A stretch of DNA of 5,454 bases from Rubrobacter sp. (GCA_013815575.1 JACDFX010000167.1:1-5454); one strand, 5' to 3'; positions 1 through 5,251 are shown, counted from the first letter of the stretch. Program-made: numbers and translations. The notes: generated by a model from the letters alone, not told the origin.

Positions 1-2
1 CC

Positions 3-176
3 GTTCACTCAGCCCCCGGCGTCGGCCTTCTAATAGCCTGGACCATCGCCCGCGACCTCCTGCCAGCCGGCCTCGCCGGCCTCTTCCTCTCGCCCCTGAT
101 AGGCGGCACCCTCCAACGTATCTACGAGGCCGGAAGACCGCCCCAACAGAGAACCTACGACCAGTACGATTACTAG
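3..176 (+). CDS. 3' end of a membrane protein, family not recognised (partial)
   Basis: The frame is open from the left edge to a TAG at 174-176 and gives 57 C-terminal residues. Codon use is strongly G/C-ending, as in the other real genes here. Roughly residues 4-40 of the fragment are hydrophobic and rich in Gly, Leu, Ala and Ile (for example GVGLLIAWTIARDLLPAG and GLAGLFLSPLIGG). They read as one or two membrane-spanning helices, followed by a charged tail ending YDQYDY. The Gly-rich hydrophobic end with a polar cytoplasmic tail is seen in several permease families; an AI-2E/PerM-type transporter C-terminus is conceivable, but there is no diagnostic motif. The start and most of the protein lie outside the window, so no function is assigned. 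Confidence 0.6.
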   Translation, partial: VHSAPGVGLLIAWTIARDLLPAGLAGLFLSPLIGGTLQRIYEAGRPPQQRTYDQYDY

Positions 177-403
177 CCTGTAACACGCTGGCTGCGCTGG
201 CTTTCAACACCAGCCTGCGAGGCAAGCCGGCACGGCCGCTCCAAACCAGTCTAACAACAGCGTAACGCGCGCCAAGTCATCTGAACGCTTCCTGAAACCC
301 ACACCAATACAGAAAAACGATAGGACCCACACTCTCTCTGTCCCGAACGGTCGCGAAGCTGGCAAGCTGAAAGCGTAGACGAAGCTGAGAGCGTCCTGTA
401 GCG
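177..403. other. Intergenic gap between convergent genes
   Basis: This 227-nt stretch separates the membrane-protein gene from the minus-strand small gene, which converge on it. It is less GC-rich than its surroundings and frames through it give low-quality translations, so I see no gene. A weak inverted repeat (GCTGG 196-200 with CCAGC 210-214, 9-nt loop) lies 20 nt after the upstream stop and could take part in termination, but it has no T-tract. The motif AAGCTG recurs at 356, 364 and 382. Confidence 0.5.
364..394. repeat. Short imperfect direct repeat, 13 nt x 2
   Basis: AAGCTGAAAGCGT at 364-376 is repeated as AAGCTGAGAGCGT at 382-394, with one mismatch and an 18-nt period. A further AAGCTG starts at 356. 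It lies just beyond the 3' end of the minus-strand small gene. Function unknown; it may be chance or a small duplication. Confidence 0.45.
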
Positions 404-652
404 CTAGATGATACTGACTAGCGGCGAGAGCTTGCAGTCCGCGAGGGCGTAGCCTTCGGCCTCGCGCGAAGAGCGGACGGTGTACTCGAGGCAATTGCTG
501 CGGCAGTCAACCTTGCCGCAGGGAATCTCGACGGTCCCGAGATCCTCTACGATGCGTACGACGGGGTCGAGGTTGTCGCCGGGGGTGGCGTCCTTTCGGC
601 GAACGTACTCGCCCTCCTCGAAGTGCTCCCGCCCGTAGCGAAACACGGTCAT
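404..652 (-). CDS. Small cysteine-containing protein of unknown function (82 aa)
   Basis: An 82-residue protein read on the minus strand from ATG (650-652) to TAG (404-406). The family is not recognised. Codons are strongly G/C-ending, which supports real coding. The first half is charged and hydrophilic, with several Glu, Arg and Asp residues. The second half carries four cysteines at residues 45, 50, 54 and 73 (C-x4-C-x3-C-x18-C), a spacing that could bind zinc or an Fe-S cluster or form disulfides; this is inference. There is no signal peptide or membrane segment, so it is probably cytoplasmic. No Shine-Dalgarno sequence precedes the ATG. Instead a TACAAT hexamer ends six nucleotides before it, the arrangement of a leaderless transcript. 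It is divergent from the M55 aminopeptidase gene, with 43 nt between the two ATGs, so the two may share control. Confidence 0.65.
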   Translation of the reverse strand: MTVFRYGREHFEEGEYVRRKDATPGDNLDPVVRIVEDLGTVEIPCGKVDCRSNCLEYTVRSSREAEGYALADCKLSPLVSII

Positions 653-658
653 TCATAG

Positions 659-664
659 ATTGTA
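659..664 (-). promoter_or_regulatory. Candidate -10 box for the small minus-strand gene
   Basis: Read on the minus strand this is TACAAT (5 of 6 to TATAAT), with six nucleotides before the ATG. Transcription would therefore begin at or next to the start codon, giving a leaderless mRNA, which is common in actinobacteria. A weak -35 (GTGATC, plus coordinates 682-687) lies 17 nt upstream. It overlaps the plus-strand candidate -10 at 663-668. Confidence 0.4.
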
Positions 665-668
665 CACT
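663..668 (+). promoter_or_regulatory. Candidate -10 box for the M55-phzF operon
   Basis: TACACT fits the TANNNT -10 pattern and lies 27 nt before the ATG at 696. A weak -35 (GAAACA, 640-645) sits 17 nt upstream, inside the divergent small gene. It overlaps the opposing -10 box, so the two promoters could not be occupied at the same time. Support is motif-level only. Confidence 0.3.
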
Positions 669-695
669 GGTTTTTGACCTGGATCACACTCAAGG

Positions 696-1535
696 ATGGG
701 GGAGACGTTGAGGGTCTTTATCTCGGCGGACATGGAGGGCGTCACGGGCGTGACGCACCCGCAGGACGTGATCCCGGGCCGCCCCCAGTACGAGCGCTTC
801 CGCCGCTTTCTGACCGCCGACGTGAACGCTGCAATAGAGGGCGCCGCACAGGGAGGCGCGACGGAGTTCCTCGTAAACGAGGCCCACGACGGGATGCGCA
901 ACATCTTCCTCGAAGACCTGGACGGGCGCGCGGAGCTCATTGTCGGCTCCAGGAAACCGCTATCGATGATGCAGGGCTTCGAGGGTGCTGACGTCGCCTT
1001 CTTCGTCGGCTATCATGCCCGCGCCGGCGCCGGGGGCGTTCTGAGCCACACTTTCAACAGCCCCACCGTGGTCACGGGCGTCGAGCTGAACGGTGGGCCG
1101 TGCAGCGAGGCCCGCATGAACGCCGCGCTCGCCGGCCTCTGTGCCATCCCCGTCGGCCTCGTCACCGGCGACGATCTGGCCTGCGAGGAGGCGGAGTCCC
1201 TCTACACCAACGTGAAGACCGCCCAGGTCAAGACCGCTGTCGACCGCTATACGGCCCGATGCCTGACCCCCCAGACGGCGCTGGGACGCATCCGGGAGGC
1301 CGCCCAACGGGCTACTACGGGCGTCGGGGACCTCGTCCCGTATGCGCCGGAGCCCCCTTACACCTTCACCGCCGAGTTCGCGACCGCGAGCACGGCCGCG
1401 AGCGTCATGTTCTTCCCGCAACTGGAGAGGGTGGACGACCGGCGCGTTTCCTGGGCCCACGACGACTACCAGACGGCCTTCAAGATGTTCATCGGCGTCA
1501 TGCGGATGGCCACGAGCGACCCGGACTACGGATAA
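696..1535 (+). CDS. M55 family metallopeptidase (D-aminopeptidase, DppA-like)
   Basis: The 279-residue product matches the M55 family, whose type member is Bacillus subtilis DppA, a zinc D-aminopeptidase releasing N-terminal D-residues such as D-Ala from short peptides. The family N-terminus ISADMEGVTGV is present at residues 9-19. Every metal and catalytic position I can map is kept: D12 and E14 (DxE), H64 in NEAHDG, H107 in GYHA, H118 in LSHTFNS and E138 in PCSEARMN, corresponding to DppA D8, E10, H60, H104, H115 and E133. There is no signal peptide, so it is cytoplasmic. Length is near the family norm. The start is uncertain: ATG 696 has only AAGG directly against it, whereas TTG 708 has GGGGGAG (698-704) at proper distance and would give MRVFISADMEG, the usual family beginning. 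It is the first gene of an operon with the PhzF-like gene, 9 nt downstream. Native substrate unknown. Confidence 0.92.
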   Translation: MGETLRVFISADMEGVTGVTHPQDVIPGRPQYERFRRFLTADVNAAIEGAAQGGATEFLVNEAHDGMRNIFLEDLDGRAELIVGSRKPLSMMQGFEGADVAFFVGYHARAGAGGVLSHTFNSPTVVTGVELNGGPCSEARMNAALAGLCAIPVGLVTGDDLACEEAESLYTNVKTAQVKTAVDRYTARCLTPQTALGRIREAAQRATTGVGDLVPYAPEPPYTFTAEFATASTAASVMFFPQLERVDDRRVSWAHDDYQTAFKMFIGVMRMATSDPDYG

Positions 1536-1544
1536 CAGGCGCCG

Positions 1545-2408
1545 ATGAACCCGACCTTCACCATCGTTGACGTCTTCGCCGAAGAGAAGTACGCCGGCAA
1601 TCAGCTCGCCGTCGTCCGGGGAGCCGCGGATCTCCCCGACGGGACCCTACAAGAGATAACGCGGGAGATGAACTACTCCGAGACCACCTTCATCCTCTCC
1701 GAAGAGGAGCGCGACGGCGGCTACGACGTCCGCATCTTCACGCCGGGCGGGGAGGTCCCCTTCGCCGGGCATCCGACTCTCGGGACGGCGTACGTGATCC
1801 AGAACGAGATCCTCTCCGAACCCGTCGAACGTCTGGTCCTGAACCTGAAGGCCGGAAGAATCCCCGTGACTTTCGGCGAAGTCCTCTGGATGCGCCAACT
1901 CCCCCCAACCTTCGGGCGGAGCCTCGACCCCGCCCTCCTGGCCCGGGTTCTCGGCCTCGAAGACGGAGACCTCGACGACCGGCATCCGGTCCAGGAGGTC
2001 TCGACGGGTCTCCCCGCCATAATAGTCCCGCTCAAGAGCCTCGACGCCCTGAAACGTTGCCGGGTGGACAGGGATCTCTACCGCGAGACGGCGGGCGCGG
2101 GGAGCAACCTGTACGTGTTCTGCCCCGAGTCGCACGAGGACGGACCCGGCGACGTCTCCGCCCGCATGTTCGCCGACGACCTCGGCGTCCCCGAAGACCC
2201 CGCCACCGGCAGCGCCGCCGGTTGCCTGGCCGGCTACCTCGTCGAGCACAGCTACTTCGGTTCGGGCCCCGTGGAGGTGCGGGTCGAGCAGGGCTATGAG
2301 ATCCAACGCCCCTCCCTCCTGTACCTGCAAGCAGAGAGAGAAGGCGACGAGATAAACGTCTCGGTTGGCGGCAAGGTCCAGATGGTGGCGCGGGGAGAGC
2401 TGGTCTAG
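1545..2408 (+). CDS. PhzF family isomerase/epimerase-like protein
   Basis: A 287-residue protein of the PhzF family, which shares the diaminopimelate-epimerase fold of two similar lobes with an active site between them. Family hallmarks are clear. FTIVDVFAEEKYAGNQLAVV opens the protein. NYSETTF contains the general acid/base E46 (PhzF Glu45). VPFAGHPTLGTAYV holds H76 (PhzF His74). EDPATGSAAGCLAGYL holds D218 in the second lobe (PhzF Asp208). Length is typical. In phenazine producers PhzF isomerises a dihydroxyanthranilate intermediate, but most family members lie outside phenazine pathways and have unknown substrates, and no other phz gene is visible here. The ATG is 9 nt after the aminopeptidase stop with only a weak AGGCG before it, suggesting translational coupling. 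The link to D-amino acid or peptide metabolism rests on context alone. Confidence 0.9.
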   Translation: MNPTFTIVDVFAEEKYAGNQLAVVRGAADLPDGTLQEITREMNYSETTFILSEEERDGGYDVRIFTPGGEVPFAGHPTLGTAYVIQNEILSEPVERLVLNLKAGRIPVTFGEVLWMRQLPPTFGRSLDPALLARVLGLEDGDLDDRHPVQEVSTGLPAIIVPLKSLDALKRCRVDRDLYRETAGAGSNLYVFCPESHEDGPGDVSARMFADDLGVPEDPATGSAAGCLAGYLVEHSYFGSGPVEVRVEQGYEIQRPSLLYLQAEREGDEINVSVGGKVQMVARGELV

Positions 2409-2417
2409 CGAAACGCC

Positions 2418-2441
2418 ACGAGCTTAAGGATTCGAGCTCGT
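2418..2441. terminator. Inverted repeat after the phzF-like gene, possible terminator
   Basis: ACGAGCT (2418-2424) pairs perfectly with AGCTCGT (2435-2441) across a 10-nt loop, beginning 9 nt after the phzF-like stop. A weak T-containing tail (TGTC) follows. It could end the M55-phzF transcript or act as an operator for the hic genes. There is no proper U-tract, so confidence is low. Confidence 0.35.
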
Positions 2442-2445
2442 TGTC

Positions 2446-2460
2446 GATACCTGGGGTATC
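2446..2460. promoter_or_regulatory. Palindrome abutting the hicA start, possible operator
   Basis: GATACC (2446-2451) and GGTATC (2455-2460) form perfect inverted arms around a 3-nt centre and end directly at the hicA GTG codon. The GGGG that would serve as ribosome binding site lies inside it. Toxin-antitoxin operons are commonly self-repressed at such sites, but the adjacent HicB shows no obvious DNA-binding extension, so the role is inferred. Confidence 0.35.
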
Positions 2461-2645
2461 GTGAAGGTCAAGGAGGTCATCAGGCTGCTGGAGGGCGACG
2501 GTTGGCAGCAAATACGGACCAGGGGCGGCCACAGACAGTTCAAGCATTCGACAAAACCCGGCACGGTCACGTCTCGGGTAAACTGGGTTTGGACATGCCG
2601 CGCGGGACGCTCAACAGCGTCCTGAAGCAGGCGAGATTGAAGTAG
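2461..2645 (+). pseudogene. hicA: hicA toxin gene, broken by a single-base frameshift
   Basis: HicA toxins are small double-stranded-RNA-binding-fold mRNA interferases of about 60 residues with a catalytic histidine. From GTG 2461 the frame gives MKVKEVIRLLEGDGW, then RTRGGHRQFKHSTKPGTV with the catalytic histidine at residue 24. After T37 (codon 2569-2571) the family continues in another frame as SGK, then MPRGTLNSVLKQARLK and TAG at 2643-2645. Restoring one base (most simply a G) between 2571 and 2572 gives a 61-residue product of normal length. As written, translation leaves the family sequence and stops at TGA 2623-2625 after 54 residues, losing the C-terminal half including the GTL helix. 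The toxin is probably inactive unless this is a sequencing error. hicB follows after 16 nt, in the usual hicA-hicB order. Confidence 0.82.
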
Positions 2646-2661
2646 CCTGGAGGTACGTGTC

Positions 2662-2877
2662 GTGCGGTACGTGGTGATCGTGGAGCAGGGTGAGAACGGA
2701 TTCGGCGCGTATGTGCCGGACCTTCCTGGCTGTGTCGCAGTGGGTGATACAAGGGAAGAGGCGCTGCGCCTGATCGGAGAAGCCGTCGAGTTGCACCTGG
2801 AAGGACTACGCGAGGAGGGCCTGCCGATACCCAAGCCTTCGTCCAGCAGCGAGTACGTGGAGGTAGGGGCTGCTTGA
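2662..2877 (+). CDS. hicB: HicB-type antitoxin, intact
   Basis: A 71-residue HicB/UPF0150-type protein, the antitoxin that binds and neutralises HicA. The family pattern is evident: a YVVIVEQ strand, then GAYVPDLPGCVAVGDTREEA (residues 15-34), then the LRLIGEAVELHLEGLREEG helix and the closing PIPKPSS. It is a single-domain form; the short tail after residue 60 holds no ribbon-helix-helix or helix-turn-helix segment, so autorepression by this protein is not supported by its sequence. The start is GTG 2662, chosen because GGAGG (2649-2653) lies 8 nt before it. The frame is intact, although the partner toxin gene just upstream is frameshifted. It may therefore be an orphan antitoxin that persists by chance or still counters a HicA encoded elsewhere. 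Confidence 0.85.
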   Translation: MRYVVIVEQGENGFGAYVPDLPGCVAVGDTREEALRLIGEAVELHLEGLREEGLPIPKPSSSSEYVEVGAA

Positions 2878-2925
2878 AGGCTGCGTTTGTAAAGACGTTC
2901 GGATGGGTGTGAAAAAAGGGCTTGC

Positions 2926-3604
2926 ATGAGCGGAGGAATCTATCTCATCCAGGATGATGACAAACTCGTTGAGATGAACGAGCGCGGTTACGATACTGAG
3001 GATCTGCTACAAGAGTTGCTCGCCAAGTACCCGAACCTTCTGGCTGGAGACCAGATAGACGACGCTGCACCACGCCGTTGGCTACTGGTGTCTCGCGAGA
3101 TGTCGCTGGCATCCGAGGAGGATGAAGCCGGACGCTGGTCTGTGGTCATCTCTTCCTCGATCAGGACGCGATCCCCACCGAACTTCGCCGTATCGTAGAG
3201 TTCCTGAACCAGCAGATGGACCCAGCAGAGGTGCTGGCCGTGGAGATTAAACAGTACGCCAGCCAGGACTCGAACTTGAAGACGCTTGTTCCGCGCGTTG
3301 TCGGCCAGACAACGGCTTGAACAAGATTCCCGGCATTACCATTCCCGACCAAGACATCGACAAGTCCCCGAACATCTCGTTGTCCACACTCAACAACGAG
3401 GATGCTCTCAAGCAGTTCCGCGAAGCACTCGACTGGTTCGTTCAAGAAGTCAAGGCAACACAACTCTTATCGGTGCAGAGTCGCATCAAGCGAACCGCTA
3501 CCGCGGATTCGTCCTTGCCTCAGGGCCGCGCGCAGTACACGGCGGAACTCTTCTTCGGGCACGAGTTCTACCGCGTCGGGAGGGTTCTCGAACCGGGGAG
3601 GTAG
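2926..3604 (+). pseudogene. Collapsed remnant of a nuclease-like SGGIYLIQ-type protein
   Basis: Three collinear pieces in three frames look like one decayed gene. Piece 1 (from ATG 2926, with AAAGGG at 2915-2920 as ribosome site) gives MSGGIYLIQDDDKLVEM, LLQELLAKYPNLLAGDQ and PRRWLLVSREM up to GRWSV. One base is missing between about 3145 and 3146. Piece 2 continues as HLFLDQDAIPT, then ELRRIVEFLNQQMDPAEVLA and LKTLVPRVVGQT, ending at TGA 3318-3320. Piece 3 (third frame, from about 3317) gives LNKIPGITIPDQDIDKSPN and ALKQFREALDWFVQEVKA, running to TAG 3602-3604. From memory, full-length relatives of roughly 400 residues have DAIPTLVEVKR, a PD-(D/E)xK-like core, after HLFLDQ, and end with a piece-3-like segment. 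Both the core and a long stretch between pieces 2 and 3 are absent. The residues after about 3470 are not recognised. Function lost; the family assignment relies on recall. Confidence 0.6.
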
Positions 3605-3748
3605 GCGTCAGATCTCGGCTTTATATCTCTCCGGGCAACCTCGTCTCGCAACACTTAGCAACAGTCTGGTAACAGTTTGTTAAAAGGACCGTTAAACGCC
3701 TTGATCGGGCGCACTCCCATGATAGTTTCGCATTGTGTGTCCGTGGCA
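3605..3748. other. Intergenic region with short repeats upstream of the exporter gene
   Basis: No gene is visible here. The stretch is less GC-rich than its flanks. It holds two direct copies of AACAGT (3660-3665 and 3671-3676, one helical turn apart) and two of GTTAAA (3679-3684 and 3691-3696), which could be regulator half-sites for the exporter promoter just downstream. No terminator with a T-tract is seen. Confidence 0.4.
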
Positions 3749-3754
3749 TATAGT
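3727..3754 (+). promoter_or_regulatory. Candidate promoter of the FUSC exporter gene
   Basis: TTCGCA (3727-3732, 4 of 6 to the -35 consensus) and TATAGT (3749-3754, 5 of 6 to the -10 consensus) are separated by 16 nt. Transcription would start near 3761 and give a leader of about 70 nt ahead of the ATG at 3833. Confidence 0.4.
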
Positions 3755-3832
3755 TGCCGCAAAAGAACGTTGTAAACACGCCGCGCGGTGGAGTTGCCGG
3801 GCGGCGCTGCTTTTGAAGGGAGGTGTTCGGCC

Positions 3833-5251
3833 ATGGGCCTGGGCGTGCTCACGAGGGTGAATTTTGAAGGGAAGATCTTGGCGTTACGCAGTCGGTTTGG
3901 GGAGACGCCCGGCCGGTTTCAGATGGGGGCCTTGCCCATCGTGCAGACGGCGGTGGCGGCGAGCCTGGCGTGGTTTCTCGCGACGACGGTGCTCGGGCAC
4001 GAGCGTCCCTTCTTCGCGGCGATAGCGGCGGTGATCTCGCTCGGCGTGGTGGTCGGGCAGGAGGGCAGACGGGTGCTCGAGCTCGTCTTCGGGGTCGCTT
4101 GCGGGCTCGCGGTGGCCGACGTGCTCGTGAGGCTCATCGGGACGGGGACCGTCCAGATCGGGGTGGTCATTGCGCTTGCGATGGGTGTGGCGTGGCTGCT
4201 CGGTGGCGGGCCGATGCTCGTCTCCGAGGCTGGGGTGACGGCGCTGTTCACGGTCATGCTCGATCCCACGACCTCAGGGTGGTCGCCGGATCGCTTTCTG
4301 GACGCCCTTCTCGGCGCCTGCGTGGCGCTGGCGGTGCGGGCCATCTTCCCGAGCGACCCGCAGGAGATCGTGGAGCGGGCCGCGCACCCGATCTTCGACG
4401 ACCTCGTGGAGGCTTTGAGGGAAACGGCTGCGGCCCTGCAGGCCGGGAACCTGGAGATGGCCGAGCACGCCCTGCAAAAGGCGCGGGAGACGGACGCGTG
4501 CGTGGTCTCCTTGAAAGAGGCCCTCGACGCCGGCTACGATACCGCGAGGCTCTCGCCGCCCCGGCGCCGGGCGCTCGGGCAGCTCGGGTTCTACGCGACC
4601 GCCGTCGACCAGCTCGACCTCGCCGTTCGCAACGTCCGGGTTCTGGCGCGGGCCGCGGTGACCATGGTGCGGGAGGGTACGGAGGCCCCGGAGGAACTCT
4701 CGGGCACGATCCTCGACCTCGCCCGCGCCGTGGAGGCGCTCGCCACCTACATCGAGGAGCCCGAGCATCCGCTGGACACCCGCCGGTTCGCGCTGGAGGC
4801 GGCCGAAGACGCCACTGCCGTGCTTCAGGAGCGTAACGACCTCCAGACCAGCATGATGGTCGGCCAGATCCGCTCCACCGCCATCGACCTCCTGCGGGCC
4901 TCCGGCATGACCTCCGCCGATTCCCTCAAAGCCCTGCACGGGCCGCCCACCGCGCCACGGAGCACCCGGCCGCCTGACGGCCACCTCACCTTGAGCCGTC
5001 CCCCCGGGCGTGCTATTTTCCGGCCATGGGCGACACGCTGGCATAGGTTCTCAGATCATCCAGGGTCCGCGGCCGCGGACCCCACCCCGGCCCGCCACGC
5101 GGGCGCCACAGCGAGGAGCAGACCATGCCGCAAGCCCGAGATTTCTCTCAAGAACGCCCCGCGCAAGACGTACCAGAACCGTTCGTCCGGTCGGAAGAGT
5201 TGCGCGGGCGCGCGGCCCTCGTCACCGGCGTCGGGAGGCGCAGGGGTATAG
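3833..5251 (+). CDS. FUSC / aromatic acid exporter family membrane protein
   Basis: A 472-residue frame whose first 370 or so residues resemble the FUSC/ArAE family of inner-membrane proteins proposed to export aromatic carboxylic acids. The N-terminal half has about six hydrophobic segments (residues roughly 34-54, 60-75, 82-102, 108-123, 128-143 and 155-172). The motif HERPFFAAIAAVISLGVVVG, a glycine-rich GGGPM turn and FPSDP at the end of the membrane domain are visible. Residues about 175-360 are an alpha-helical, charged cytoplasmic domain. ATG 3833 is chosen because GGGAGG (3818-3823) lies 9 nt upstream; an in-frame GTG at 3788 lacks such a site. The last 100 or so residues, after LKALHGP (about 4945), are Arg/Pro/Ser-rich, unlike the family, and overlap the next gene by 127 nt. 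The functional protein probably ends near 4945, with a lost stop or late frameshift. Substrate unknown. Confidence 0.8.
   Translation: MGLGVLTRVNFEGKILALRSRFGETPGRFQMGALPIVQTAVAASLAWFLATTVLGHERPFFAAIAAVISLGVVVGQEGRRVLELVFGVACGLAVADVLVRLIGTGTVQIGVVIALAMGVAWLLGGGPMLVSEAGVTALFTVMLDPTTSGWSPDRFLDALLGACVALAVRAIFPSDPQEIVERAAHPIFDDLVEALRETAAALQAGNLEMAEHALQKARETDACVVSLKEALDAGYDTARLSPPRRRALGQLGFYATAVDQLDLAVRNVRVLARAAVTMVREGTEAPEELSGTILDLARAVEALATYIEEPEHPLDTRRFALEAAEDATAVLQERNDLQTSMMVGQIRSTAIDLLRASGMTSADSLKALHGPPTAPRSTRPPDGHLTLSRPPGRAIFRPWATRWHRFSDHPGSAAADPTPARHAGATARSRPCRKPEISLKNAPRKTYQNRSSGRKSCAGARPSSPASGGAGV
4991..5019 (+). promoter_or_regulatory. Promoter-like sequence for the SDR gene
   Basis: TTGAGC (4991-4996) and TATTTT (5014-5019) are spaced by exactly 17 nt, a good sigma70-type arrangement inside the unnatural tail of the exporter frame. 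The predicted transcription start near 5026 falls on an ATG and leaves about 100 nt of leader before the SDR start codon. Confidence 0.5.
5026..5046 (+). other. Possible 6-residue leader ORF
   Basis: ATG at 5026 opens a short frame (MGDTLA, TAG 5044-5046). The ATG lies seven nucleotides after the -10 box, so it could be read from a leaderless transcript. A GC palindrome follows 16 nt later. Such a tiny ORF can arise by chance; only the position makes it notable. Confidence 0.2.
5063..5082. repeat. Perfect 20-bp palindrome in the SDR leader
   Basis: GGGTCCGCGGCCGCGGACCC is its own reverse complement over 20 bases. As RNA it can fold into an 8-bp GC-rich stem with a 4-nt loop. It lies between the predicted SDR promoter and the SDR ribosome binding site (GAGGAG, 5113-5118). 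It may be a regulator's operator, an attenuator-type hairpin or a terminator for the exporter gene; there is no following T-tract, which argues against a classic terminator. Confidence 0.6.

Noticed and set aside
196..214. GCTGG/CCAGC hairpin as terminator of the left-hand gene
   Set aside because: Only 5 bp of stem, a 9-nt loop and no T-tract; too weak to call a terminator.
204..494. Minus-strand 96-residue ORF across the intergenic gap
   Set aside because: Overlaps the better-supported small gene, has mixed composition and no ribosome binding site.
674..679. TTGACC as a -35 box for the M55 operon
   Set aside because: A matching -10 would fall at 697-702, which is GC-rich (TGGGGG) and lies inside the coding start.
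960..1460. Minus-strand ORF opposite the M55 gene, and similar antisense ORFs at 1647-2330 and 4274-5044
   Set aside because: Antisense frames of GC-rich genes stay open by codon bias; the sense strands encode recognised families with intact active sites.
2565..2580. Programmed frameshift in hicA
   Set aside because: No slippery heptamer or stimulatory structure at the site, and HicA proteins are not known to be made this way; mutation or sequencing error is simpler.
3317..3604. Standalone 95-residue gene starting at TTG 3317
   Set aside because: No ribosome binding site, and its first 50 or so residues read as the C-terminus of the same nuclease-like family broken upstream. Treated as part of that pseudogene.
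3788..3832. GTG start of the exporter 45 nt upstream of ATG 3833
   Set aside because: No ribosome binding site for the GTG, while GGGAGG precedes ATG 3833 at good distance.
3970..4836. Long plus-strand ORF of 288 residues inside the exporter gene
   Set aside because: Arg/Gly/Ala-rich shadow of the exporter frame; the exporter frame has membrane segments and a ribosome binding site.
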